Below, in pieces: positions 34,367 to 42,474 of a stretch of DNA of 64,000 bases; the stretch's first letter is position 1; the number at the start of each line of letters is the position of its first letter. The position numbers were made by a program, and so were the translations under genes. The stretch comes from Moritella viscosa. GTDB lineage: Bacteria > Pseudomonadota > Gammaproteobacteria > Enterobacterales > Moritellaceae. The stretch spans positions 1,995,846-2,059,845 of the forward strand of contig LN554852.1 of NCBI GenBank assembly GCA_000953735.1, in the 5' to 3' direction. The notes below the pieces were generated by a model. That model saw nothing but the letters and a program-made list of their open reading frames with translations. It was not told where the DNA came from and did no database searches.

Positions 34367-34400
34367 TGGCTTTATGGCATTTTTTCATAAAGCCATTTAA
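34367..34400 (+). terminator. Terminator after the HisA-like gene
   Basis: TGGCTTTATG (34367-34376) pairs with CATAAAGCCA (34386-34395), with a T-rich loop and a T-rich tail. Confidence 0.75.
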
Positions 34401-34526
34401 ATAATGGCTCAACATTATTTAAACTTTCATCATAATTAATCATTTTTGTCATAGAACATCCACATAATCCATTTCATATATATTATCAAAATATTCTAAA
34501 TAACAATTAAAACAAAGGTTTCTACA

Positions 34527-36353
34527 ATGAAATGGAATTTTACTCGTCGTGACTTTCTTGCTACGTCAGCAAAAGGTGTTGGTATCACAATTCTTTCAAA
34601 TGGCTTAGTTGCTTGTACGGTTGAAGATGATATTGAACGCTATAATTTAGTTGAAATTGATTCTCAGTTCAAACATGGGGTTGCCAGTGGAGACCCGACA
34701 CAGTCAGCCGTTATTATTTGGACTCGACTTAGCCCTGAACAAGAAAATACATCTAGTAATGATGTGGCTCGAGTGGCTTGGGAAGTTGCTCTAGACGAAT
34801 CATTCAACCAATTAGTTACGACTGGTGAAACGCTAACGGATGAATCAAAAGATTTTACTGTTAAAGTAGATGCAATGGGTTTAGAAGCAAATACACGTTA
34901 TTACTATCGCTTTACTGCTCGTGATCAAGTATCTATGACAGGTACAACAAAAACATTACCTGAAGGCCGAGTTGAGCAAGTAAAACTCGCGGTCTTTTCT
35001 TGCGCCAACTATCCTGCTGGTCATTTTAATGTTTATGACTTAGCTGCACAGCAAGACGATATTGATGCTGTATTGCATTTAGGTGATTATATTTATGAAT
35101 ATAGCCGTGATGGTTATGCAAGTAATAATGCCGATGCGTTAAATCGTCAAGTATTACCTGCTGGTGAGCTACTGACATTAGAAGATTATCGTATTCGTTA
35201 CGGTCAATACCGAAGTGACGCTAAACTGCATGGACTGCATCGTAAAGTACCATTTATAACTGTATGGGATGATCATGAAGTTGCTAACGATACGTGGAAG
35301 GACGGGGCTGAAAACCATAACAAAGGTGAAGGTGATTTTGAGGTTCGTAAAATGGCTGCATTACAAGCCTATTTTGAATGGTTACCAATCCGACCATGGT
35401 TCGAAGGTAATAATTTAGAAATCTACCGTTCCTTCCAATTTGGCGATTTACTTGACTTACACATGTTAGACACTCGTGTTTTAGCACGTGATAAGCAGTT
35501 AAATCATGCAGATTACTTCTTCCCAAATAACGACATTATCCACAACGGCTTGCTAGAACGTTTTGATGAAATTAAATTCAAAGGCGATGCAATGAACAGC
35601 AATAGAACATTGCTTGGTAAACCGCAGCTCAGCTGGCTACAAAATAAGCTTGAAACATCAAGTTCGCGCTGGCAGTTACTTGGGCAACAAGTATTAATGG
35701 GGAAGTTGCATCTATCGGCATCTGTTGTTAATAAGCACCTTAGTTTTGTGCAGTTCATCGAAATTAACAAACTGGTAGAATTGGAAGCTCGTAAGCAAGC
35801 TAACGATGTGACTCTAAAACGCCGTGAAATAGCTTATTTAAAACTTAATCAGCACAAACTGACTAAAGAAAACAAAGCGTTAATTAAGATGCCATCAATC
35901 CCATTGAATCTTGATGCTTGGGATGGTTATGCTTATGAGCGCGAAGAAATTTTGGCTACAGCAAAAGCAAGCAATAGCAATCTTGTTGTTGTTGCAGGCG
36001 ATACACATAATGCATGGGGAAGTGATCTAAAAGATGAGCAAGGTGACGCTGTCGGTGTTGAGTTTGCTACAGCATCTGTATCATCACCCGGCATGGAGTA
36101 CTATTTACAAATTGCTGAAGTATTCCAAAATGAAGTGCAAGATGCTGTTGTTGGTTTGGTTGAAAGCCTAAGATACACTAACCTACGTGATCGTGGTTTC
36201 ATGACTCTTACATTCACAGAAGAGCAAGTACGTACTGACTGGCGTTACGTTAATACGGTGTTATCAGGTGACTATTTCGAGGACACGGATAAGAATTACA
36301 GTGCACTTTGTCATCACGATGAGCGACAAATTATCCCTGTGTTAGCAAGTTAG
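34527..36353 (+). CDS. PhoD-like phosphatase, Tat-exported lipoprotein
   Basis: A 608-residue calcium/iron-type alkaline phosphatase/phosphodiesterase of the PhoD family. It has a twin-arginine signal TRRDFLATSAKGVGI and a lipobox LVAC with Cys30, so it is probably folded in the cytoplasm, exported by Tat and lipid-anchored. The family N-terminal domain is present (FKHGVASGDPTQSAVIIWTRLSP), then the metallophosphatase core: VFSCANYPAGHFNVY, AVLHLGDYIYEY, FITVWDDHEVANDTWKDG, LVVVAGDTHNAWGSDL. Metal ligands in D-x-x-D/Y, DDHE and GDxHN are in place. A weak Pho-box-like TTTGTCATAGAACATCC lies about 80 bases upstream. Confidence 0.9.
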   Translation: MKWNFTRRDFLATSAKGVGITILSNGLVACTVEDDIERYNLVEIDSQFKHGVASGDPTQSAVIIWTRLSPEQENTSSNDVARVAWEVALDESFNQLVTTGETLTDESKDFTVKVDAMGLEANTRYYYRFTARDQVSMTGTTKTLPEGRVEQVKLAVFSCANYPAGHFNVYDLAAQQDDIDAVLHLGDYIYEYSRDGYASNNADALNRQVLPAGELLTLEDYRIRYGQYRSDAKLHGLHRKVPFITVWDDHEVANDTWKDGAENHNKGEGDFEVRKMAALQAYFEWLPIRPWFEGNNLEIYRSFQFGDLLDLHMLDTRVLARDKQLNHADYFFPNNDIIHNGLLERFDEIKFKGDAMNSNRTLLGKPQLSWLQNKLETSSSRWQLLGQQVLMGKLHLSASVVNKHLSFVQFIEINKLVELEARKQANDVTLKRREIAYLKLNQHKLTKENKALIKMPSIPLNLDAWDGYAYEREEILATAKASNSNLVVVAGDTHNAWGSDLKDEQGDAVGVEFATASVSSPGMEYYLQIAEVFQNEVQDAVVGLVESLRYTNLRDRGFMTLTFTEEQVRTDWRYVNTVLSGDYFEDTDKNYSALCHHDERQIIPVLAS

Positions 36354-36550
36354 CATTTGATTAAATACGATTAGAATTCTCACGATAAAGCAGTATCAAT
36401 TAACAATGATGCTGCTTTTTATGTCATAGATGTAAGTTTACAACGATTAAAACCAAACAATATTTTATTTTTAGATGTAATTACAAGGTAATGTGTGAGG
36501 AATATCAATTTTCATTGTTATTCATTGAATCTCATATAAAAACATCTTTA

Positions 36551-36572
36551 TTATTGTATATATATACAATAA
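36551..36572. promoter_or_regulatory. 22-bp perfect palindrome upstream of HD-GYP gene
   Basis: The half-site TTATTGTATAT is followed directly by its exact reverse complement ATATACAATAA. It lies 33 bases before the preferred start of the HD-GYP gene, in the position of an operator or promoter overlap. Confidence 0.5.
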
Positions 36573-36604
36573 TATGCCATTTCAGTTTTGTTTTGTGGTT
36601 TATT

Positions 36605-37876
36605 ATGAGTGGTATCAAAGTTTCAGTGGATCGTATTCAAGTGGGTAATTACGTTAAATTGCCTTTAGGTTGGTGTGATCATCCCTTTATGTTCAATAAT
36701 TTCAAAATTGATACTCAAGAAAAATTGCTACTTATTCGCCAGCTTGGCATTGCGCACGTGACTGTTTACCCACAACGCAGTGATAGTGGTTTATTACCCC
36801 CTCAACAGTTAAACGCTGAACCACAAGCTGAGAGCTCTGATATGCTTGATATTGAGCATATTAGGCGTGAGTTATGGGAAGATAAACAGGAAAAAATTGA
36901 AAAGTTAAAAAGCCATCGTCGTAAAATAATCAAAACAGAAAAGAACTTTCAATCAGCCATGATCCAAGTGCGTTCAGTTATGGGTAAGCTGTCTAGTCGA
37001 CCCCTTAATGCGATTGATGAGGCTGAGCAACTCATCGGTGATATGGTTGATTCTCTGTTAAAAGAAGAACATATCGTTTTACATTTAATGAGTGAAACCA
37101 AAGAAAATGAAAATATTTATTACCATTCATTAAATGTATCAGTGCTTGCAATGCTTGTCGCCAAGATGAAAAATTTAGATGCCGATTCCATTAAGATCAT
37201 TGGTATGGGCGCGTTGTTTCATGATATGGGTAAATTGAAAGTCCCCCCGCAAATATTACGAAAAAAGACAGAACTCACTACCGCGGAGCAAAATTTTTTA
37301 AAGTTGCATCCTAAATATGGACTAGACCTTGTTAATTTAGTGAATACATTTCCTGAAGCTGCAAAGGCTATTATTGCGCAACATCATGAATTATTAGATG
37401 GTAGTGGTTATCCAAAAGGGTTGAAAGGCGCTGATATAGACCCATTTACTCAACTTGTTAGTGTCGTGAATAAATACGATACGCTTTGTCACCCGAATGA
37501 TATAAGGAAAGCACGAGTACCGTCTAATGCATTATCTTGGCTATATAAAAATAGCGCGAAGAAGTATAATCAAAGTGACTTAAAACTGTTAGTTAAGGTG
37601 TTGGGGATTTATCCTCCTGGCAGTGTTGTCCGATTATCAAATGAGCAGATAGGAATGGTACTGTCAGTGAATTCGGAACGATTATTATACCCTAATATAT
37701 TGATTTATGATGCAGAAGTACCTCGTGCAGAAGCCCCGATCATTGATCTTGAAGAACGCGAACTGTCGATTACAGGTGTTATTAAACCGGATAAATTGCC
37801 AGAACATATTTATGAATACTTAAACCCGAGAAGTCGAATTAACTATTATTTTGAAAATACGCAAAATAATAATTAA
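36605..37876 (+). CDS. HD-GYP domain cyclic-di-GMP phosphodiesterase
   Basis: A 423-residue cytoplasmic protein. The N-terminal DUF3391-like domain reads SGIKVSVDRIQVGNYVKLPLGW. A coiled-coil region (about 85-125) precedes the HD-GYP domain: HSLNVSVLAMLVAK, the HD pair at residues 206-207 (LFHDMGKLKVP), IAQHHELLDGSGYPKGLKG with the GYP motif, and VVNKYDTLCHP. All metal and substrate residues expected for hydrolysis of cyclic-di-GMP appear present. ATG 36605 starts exactly at the family's usual beginning; an in-frame ATG at 36491 would add 38 hydrophobic residues and run across the palindrome. Confidence 0.9.
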   Translation: MSGIKVSVDRIQVGNYVKLPLGWCDHPFMFNNFKIDTQEKLLLIRQLGIAHVTVYPQRSDSGLLPPQQLNAEPQAESSDMLDIEHIRRELWEDKQEKIEKLKSHRRKIIKTEKNFQSAMIQVRSVMGKLSSRPLNAIDEAEQLIGDMVDSLLKEEHIVLHLMSETKENENIYYHSLNVSVLAMLVAKMKNLDADSIKIIGMGALFHDMGKLKVPPQILRKKTELTTAEQNFLKLHPKYGLDLVNLVNTFPEAAKAIIAQHHELLDGSGYPKGLKGADIDPFTQLVSVVNKYDTLCHPNDIRKARVPSNALSWLYKNSAKKYNQSDLKLLVKVLGIYPPGSVVRLSNEQIGMVLSVNSERLLYPNILIYDAEVPRAEAPIIDLEERELSITGVIKPDKLPEHIYEYLNPRSRINYYFENTQNNN

Positions 37877-37944
37877 TTAATAGGTTTATAATTAGAATGT
37901 TTACACTATAATTACAATCAGCTTAATCTTAAAGGTGTCCAGTT

Positions 37945-38472
37945 TTGAATACGCAACAACGTGGTTTTACTCTTATCGAATTAGTCATTGTTATTATTAT
38001 TCTTGGGATATTATCTGCTACCGCAGTGCCCCGGTTTTTGAATTTAGCTGATGATGCAGATATAGCTGTTGTTGAAGGCACGGCTGGCGCGTTGAAAAGT
38101 GCAGTTAATTTAGCCCATAGTAAGTGGATAATTATGGGTTCTGCAACAGACAGAGAATCGAATGATAATGTTCAGCTTTATGGAAGTGGCCCTGAAGGGC
38201 AAATTGATTTCAATACATCTGGCTGGCCTGCTCAAAGCTATTATTATCCTGATGGAAAAATCATAACAGATAACAAAGAAGATTGTGTTTCGCTTTGGAA
38301 TACGATCTTGAATACTGGTAGTGATAAGATTGATGAGACTACAACGAGCGAACCATTTTTTGTGCAGTACAGCCAGGCAGACCCCGGTGTTTGTGTTTAT
38401 AAATGGAGTGATAATGATAAATTATACATACGTTATGACAGTAATAATGGTGATGTAATGACTCAACCATAA
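37945..38472 (+). CDS. Type IV pilin-like protein (MSHA type)
   Basis: A 175-residue prepilin. A very short leader ends QQRG before FTLIELVIVIIILGILSATAVPRFLNLA, the canonical cleavage and N-methylation site with glutamate at mature position 5. The globular part has a cysteine pair (EDCVSLW and PGVCVYKW) that can close the D-region loop. The start codon is TTG with AAAGGTG upstream. No other pilus genes are adjacent, so it is a lone pilin of the MSHA/MshA-MshB kind, perhaps a minor pilin or pseudopilin used by machinery elsewhere. Confidence 0.88.
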   Translation: MNTQQRGFTLIELVIVIIILGILSATAVPRFLNLADDADIAVVEGTAGALKSAVNLAHSKWIIMGSATDRESNDNVQLYGSGPEGQIDFNTSGWPAQSYYYPDGKIITDNKEDCVSLWNTILNTGSDKIDETTTSEPFFVQYSQADPGVCVYKWSDNDKLYIRYDSNNGDVMTQP

Positions 38473-38519
38473 ATAATAGCGATTCATCGCCAGTGATGAA
38501 TCGTTATTATCTCATTTTT
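38472..38519 (+). terminator. Terminator after the pilin gene
   Basis: AATAATAGCGATTCATC pairs with GATGAATCGTTATTAT with one G-T/mismatch position, followed by a T-rich stretch. It also lies just beyond the end of the convergent DUF547 gene. Confidence 0.8.
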
Positions 38520-38525
38520 AAATTA

Positions 38526-39380
38526 TTACTCAGGTTGATTTAGACGCCAATCATATTTAAAATAGATATTCTCTGGATCTTGCTGAAATAATATCAACGC
38601 TTGTTTTAATTCAGGTCTTGCATAACGTTTGAAATGTTCAATCAGAGCCTGCTGATTATCCCCGAAATCTTCTGAATACCATTTGTAAATACTCGAAACT
38701 TCTAAATCGTCGTCTTTAATTGAAACCCCCCTTGGATGATTGATATAAGCATAGGCGCCCGCAGTTAATAGTTGCTCGGTATTACCTGCCATAAATGCAG
38801 TGGCAGATAAATTTGGGCAACCATAACTTGCACAGTTTACGGCATAATGAATACGCGGATCTTTCCAAATAGGGCGTAGTATTTCATGTTCTATATCATT
38901 TAAGCTGAGCGTTTGACCATTGATTGTCACCGCATCATCATCCCAAGGACCAAATGAAAAGAAACGACCTCCTAGTTTAGTGATGGACTTTACAGGGGCG
39001 TTATCGAGTATCAGCTGTATTGTCCGTGCGTTATATAAATTTATCCAGTAGGCTTGTTGCTGTGCTTTAGTGTGTTGCAGGGGGTTGATGTTTTGCAGTT
39101 GAAGGAGATATTGGTTGAGAATTTCTGTGTCGGCATCTGTCACGTTTTTGTAATTAAACAAGTTAATCGCGATATTATCTTTATCCACTATTAAATAGCG
39201 ATTTAAAATATATTGCCATTGACTGTGGTCGATATCCTGCGATGTTACTTCATTACTTTTATCCCAGTAGACCGTCGTTGTAGCCATAACATTAATAGAG
39301 TTGAAGCCACCAAATAATATGATTAGTAGCCCAATAACTATACGTATTTGTGGTATTAATAATTTTAAATTATGAGTCAC
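38526..39380 (-). CDS. DUF547 domain exported protein
   Basis: A 284-residue protein with an N-terminal hydrophobic signal/anchor (LLIILFGGFNSINVMA). The DUF547 core is recognisable: QQAYWINLYNARTIQLIL, the WDDDAVTINGQTLSLNDIEHEILRP segment with its glutamate and histidine, and IHYAVNCASYGCPNLS with conserved cysteines. The DUF547 family has no established activity in my knowledge; the Cys/His/Glu pattern suggests a hydrolase or thiol enzyme in the periplasm. It faces the pilin gene and shares its terminator region. Confidence 0.85.
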   Translation of the reverse strand: MTHNLKLLIPQIRIVIGLLIILFGGFNSINVMATTTVYWDKSNEVTSQDIDHSQWQYILNRYLIVDKDNIAINLFNYKNVTDADTEILNQYLLQLQNINPLQHTKAQQQAYWINLYNARTIQLILDNAPVKSITKLGGRFFSFGPWDDDAVTINGQTLSLNDIEHEILRPIWKDPRIHYAVNCASYGCPNLSATAFMAGNTEQLLTAGAYAYINHPRGVSIKDDDLEVSSIYKWYSEDFGDNQQALIEHFKRYARPELKQALILFQQDPENIYFKYDWRLNQPE

Positions 39381-39631
39381 ATTGATACCTGTTTTTGTAT
39401 TTATGTTAATAGCATTAATTCCATTTTATAGGGTTAATTATAGCTCAATAGTATTGGGCTATGACATTTATACGCTGGAATCGTAGTTTATATTTACTTT
39501 ATTATTTAGTCATTTAATGACATTGTTTTACGTTTTTTTACTGTTTTCGCCATATACACATGGGCGGTTTTTGGCTATCTTGCGCACTTCATATTTTTAC
39601 TAATAAATATTTATTATTGTTTGGAGTGTTA

Positions 39632-40873
39632 GTGGTTTATAAGAGTATCTGTTTCTCGTTGTTGTCTTCGGCATTACTCGTGACAAGCAAGGTTAATGCA
39701 GAAGATGTTGTTAATATAATGACTGAAAATAATGGGATGGAAAGATCTGCGTTTGATACTAAAGTTGCAGTAGTCCCTCTAGTTATATCAACTGAAAGAT
39801 TGGGTGCTGCACTTGGTGTATCAGGAGTAATAAAACATGCTGGGCAGCCACAAGCATCAATATTTGGTCTTGGTTTATACAGTAATAACCACAGTAATAT
39901 TAGTTTTATCTCATTTAATAATTATACATTACCTAATGTAAAACAATGGCTGTTTTCAGCTGAATATTATCGTGGTGACTTTAAATCGGGGATATATTTT
40001 CTGCCTACGGCAAAGACGCCTGAAGATACCTTGTTGACTGATGAAATAATCGCTGAAGGTGTTGAATCATCTCTCCGTGTGAATGCAAGATACGTATTAC
40101 CATGGGGGAGAGGTGTTAATGGGGCCGCGCGTAGCCTTGTTCGCCAACGTAATGAAGTCGGGGCTAATCCACTTGAATTTGGTGTTACAAGTATTAATAT
40201 CACCCCGTTTAAACAAACGCGAGATGTGGCAGGTTATGGTTATTTACCAGATATTTCACAAGGGTTAGAGTTACAATTTGATTGGGATAATCGCGATAGT
40301 ATTGGTGATACGACGTCGGGTAGCCAAACTCGATTTACTGTACGGCGTGACTTTGGTGATGATGACCGTAATAGCTGGACTACATGGCAATTAGATCAAA
40401 GCGCTTATGTTCCTTTTGACGAAAATATGTTGTTTAAAGAACAAGTATTGGCATTTAACTATTATCTTGCAGATACACCAACATGGAATAGCGGTTCGGA
40501 GGTTGATCAAAAACATCGCCCCCCTTCTTTTTCGGGTATCAAACTGGGTGGTTTTAATCGATTACGTGGTTATTTACCAGGACAGTTTCATAGCCGAAGT
40601 GCCGTTATGTATAGTGCCGAATACCGAGTAAAGCCATATTGGCAACCATTACATCATTTACCATTTTATAATTTTCCTTGGTGGCAATGGTCTGCATTCG
40701 TTGAAGCTGGTCAGGTTTCAGATACTTTTGATTTAGTAGAATTAAACAGAGACTTGAAATTGACTGCTGGTTTAGGGTTACGATTTAACGCTGAAGGTGT
40801 GGTTGTACGTATTGATTACGCACAAAGTGAATCAGATAAACAATTATGGTTTATGGTTAATCAACCATTCTAG
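39632..40873 (+). CDS. Outer-membrane D15/BamA-type beta-barrel protein
   Basis: About 413 residues. A GTG start at 39632 with TTGGAG five bases upstream gives a clean signal peptide (YKSICFSLLSSALLVTSKVNA); the longer in-frame start at 39560 would place this hydrophobic stretch internally. The barrel shows the D15 surface-antigen hallmarks, including LQFDWDNRDSIGDTTSGSQTRFTVRR, FSGIKLGGFNRLRGYLPGQFHSRSAVMYSAEYRV and a last strand ending in phenylalanine. No POTRA domain is present, so it is like the barrel-only patatin/TamA relatives. Function and cargo unknown. Confidence 0.8.
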   Translation: MVYKSICFSLLSSALLVTSKVNAEDVVNIMTENNGMERSAFDTKVAVVPLVISTERLGAALGVSGVIKHAGQPQASIFGLGLYSNNHSNISFISFNNYTLPNVKQWLFSAEYYRGDFKSGIYFLPTAKTPEDTLLTDEIIAEGVESSLRVNARYVLPWGRGVNGAARSLVRQRNEVGANPLEFGVTSINITPFKQTRDVAGYGYLPDISQGLELQFDWDNRDSIGDTTSGSQTRFTVRRDFGDDDRNSWTTWQLDQSAYVPFDENMLFKEQVLAFNYYLADTPTWNSGSEVDQKHRPPSFSGIKLGGFNRLRGYLPGQFHSRSAVMYSAEYRVKPYWQPLHHLPFYNFPWWQWSAFVEAGQVSDTFDLVELNRDLKLTAGLGLRFNAEGVVVRIDYAQSESDKQLWFMVNQPF

Positions 40874-40884
40874 CGGAAAAATAA

Positions 40885-40933
40885 TAAAGCCGTCACAGTG
40901 TGCAATTTAATCGAGTACTGTCACGGCTTTTTA
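40885..40933. terminator. Bidirectional terminator between the barrel gene and yajD
   Basis: AAAGCCGT-ACAGT at 40886 pairs with ACTGT-ACGGCTTT ending at 40931 with one C-C mismatch, flanked by A and T runs; the two genes are convergent. Confidence 0.82.
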
Positions 40934-40950
40934 GGAAGAACAATCAGATG

Positions 40951-41295
40951 TTATTTTTTAAACATTGATTTTAAATCAGCGAATGGATTATAAGTTGCTG
41001 ATTCTTGATTATTATCACCAGCTTCAACTTCAGTCGCGTACTGATCATGTTCAGTATATTTAGAATGCTCATTGTCATGGCAATATAAGCAAAGTAATTC
41101 CCAGTTACTACCGTCATTCGGGTTGTTACTGTGGTCATGATCCATGTGGTGAACAGTTAACTCTCTTAAGTTAGAATAAACAAACTCGCGGGTACATCGG
41201 CCGCATATCCATGGGAATAACTTAAGTGCTTTTTCGCGATAACCTTGTTCCATGCGCTTATACGTTACGCTGGTTCCTAAAGTATCTGATGACAT
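40951..41295 (-). CDS. yajD: YajD family HNH nuclease
   Basis: A 114-residue protein that matches E. coli YajD over most of its length: GYREKALKLFPWICGRCTREFVYSNLRELTVHHMDHDHSNNPNDGSNWELLCLYCHDNEHSKY, ending YNPFADLKSMF. The CxxC pairs (ICGRC and LYCHD) hold a structural zinc and the HHMDHDH with the following N and H gives the HNH catalytic core. Cellular role is not known; it is a conserved single-copy gene, not obviously part of a restriction or mobile system. Confidence 0.93.
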   Translation of the reverse strand: MSSDTLGTSVTYKRMEQGYREKALKLFPWICGRCTREFVYSNLRELTVHHMDHDHSNNPNDGSNWELLCLYCHDNEHSKYTEHDQYATEVEAGDNNQESATYNPFADLKSMFKK

Positions 41296-41443
41296 AATTG
41301 TTCATCCATAATTATAAAAAGGTTATTGTAAAAGTATATCTAACACTGATCAATAGCTTATTTTAGTCTGCTCTAGGCTACCGGATTAAAACTGGATCAG
41401 GTAAAATATGTGCAATTCAAATTACTAGTATCCAATCTTACTT

Positions 41444-41968
41444 ATGTCAGTTTCAAAAATAGATTCAACGGCTCTTAAATATCTGTCAGCCTATTCAGAC
41501 CAAGTTCAAAGTAAAGTAAAGCTGATGTTAGAGAAAGACACGCTAGGTCAATTTTTATTAACGAAGTATCCGAGCACACATTCAATTACCAGTGACAAAA
41601 AATTACGTGAATTTGTCATGGATCTGAAGAATAGCTATTTAAAGAAATCATCGCCTATCAGTAAAATCATTTATGATCCTAAAATTCATGTGGTGAATAA
41701 CGCACTTGGTTTACATACTTTTGTATCGCGGGTGCAGGGCAATAAATTAAAGAGTAAGAATGAGATCCGCATTAGCGAAATGTTTAGACGCTGCCCAGAA
41801 CCTTTCTTGCAGATGATCACGGTACACGAACTGGCGCACGTAAGAGAAAAGAATCACGACAAAGCCTTCTACAAGCTTTGTGAGCATATGTTACCTGATT
41901 ATCATCAGTTCGAGTTTGAAATGCGTTTGTATTTAACACAGGTTGAATTTAGAGGCGAGATCTATTAG
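41444..41968 (+). CDS. YgjP-like zinc metallopeptidase (DUF45)
   Basis: A 174-residue cytoplasmic protein with the metallopeptidase signature TVHELAHVREKNHDKAFYKL (HExxH plus the downstream histidine) and C-terminal MLPDYHQFEFEMRLYL, as in YgjP/SprT-like M48 relatives. The zinc ligands are complete. Substrates of this family are not established. It is divergent from yajD and separated by a 148-base promoter region. Confidence 0.85.
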   Translation: MSVSKIDSTALKYLSAYSDQVQSKVKLMLEKDTLGQFLLTKYPSTHSITSDKKLREFVMDLKNSYLKKSSPISKIIYDPKIHVVNNALGLHTFVSRVQGNKLKSKNEIRISEMFRRCPEPFLQMITVHELAHVREKNHDKAFYKLCEHMLPDYHQFEFEMRLYLTQVEFRGEIY

Positions 41969-42025
41969 CTAAGCGGACTCTCTGAGTAAGTGGCTCGATC
42001 AAGCCTGCGAAATATTGAGTTACAG

Positions 42026-42277
42026 TTACTTCATTACCACTTTACCTCCCACCATTTTATAAGCGGGTGTACCTCGAATTAACGTATCTCTTGCAAAGAC
42101 TTGCCCACACTTAGGACAAGTGCAAGGGGTTTCACAATAGTCGGTCACGATCCGCTCTTTAAAGCATTTAACGAGACTACCTTTTCCGCCTTTACGGTAT
42201 TTAAACAGCAGTGTTTTACATTTTTTGCATGATACTTCAACTGTTTGAGTTGGGCCTTTTTTATTCGGTTTTGCCAT
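42026..42277 (-). CDS. Conserved small zinc-ribbon protein
   Basis: An 83-residue basic protein with two pairs of cysteines: VSCKKCKTLLFKYRKGGKGSL and the second cluster CETPCTCPKCGQVFARDTLIRGTPAYKMVGGKV. The spacing suggests a zinc ribbon with lysine-rich flanks suited to nucleic-acid binding. I recognise it only as a conserved hypothetical of marine gammaproteobacteria. It is convergent with the metallopeptidase gene. Confidence 0.78.
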   Translation of the reverse strand: MAKPNKKGPTQTVEVSCKKCKTLLFKYRKGGKGSLVKCFKERIVTDYCETPCTCPKCGQVFARDTLIRGTPAYKMVGGKVVMK

Positions 42278-42474
42278 TTAAATTTTTCGTATATGAAAGA
42301 GACTACAGTTTACACGCTTCTGGTTCATCGACAAATCAATAAGCATTCATTTTATATTCTTATAATTATATTTCATGCTCTGACTTTAGTGCTATATATG
42401 AGCCGTGTTGTACTTGATTTCATTATGTTTGTAGTTCAGGATAAGTGATTAGATTAATAAAGGTTATTTCCTCA

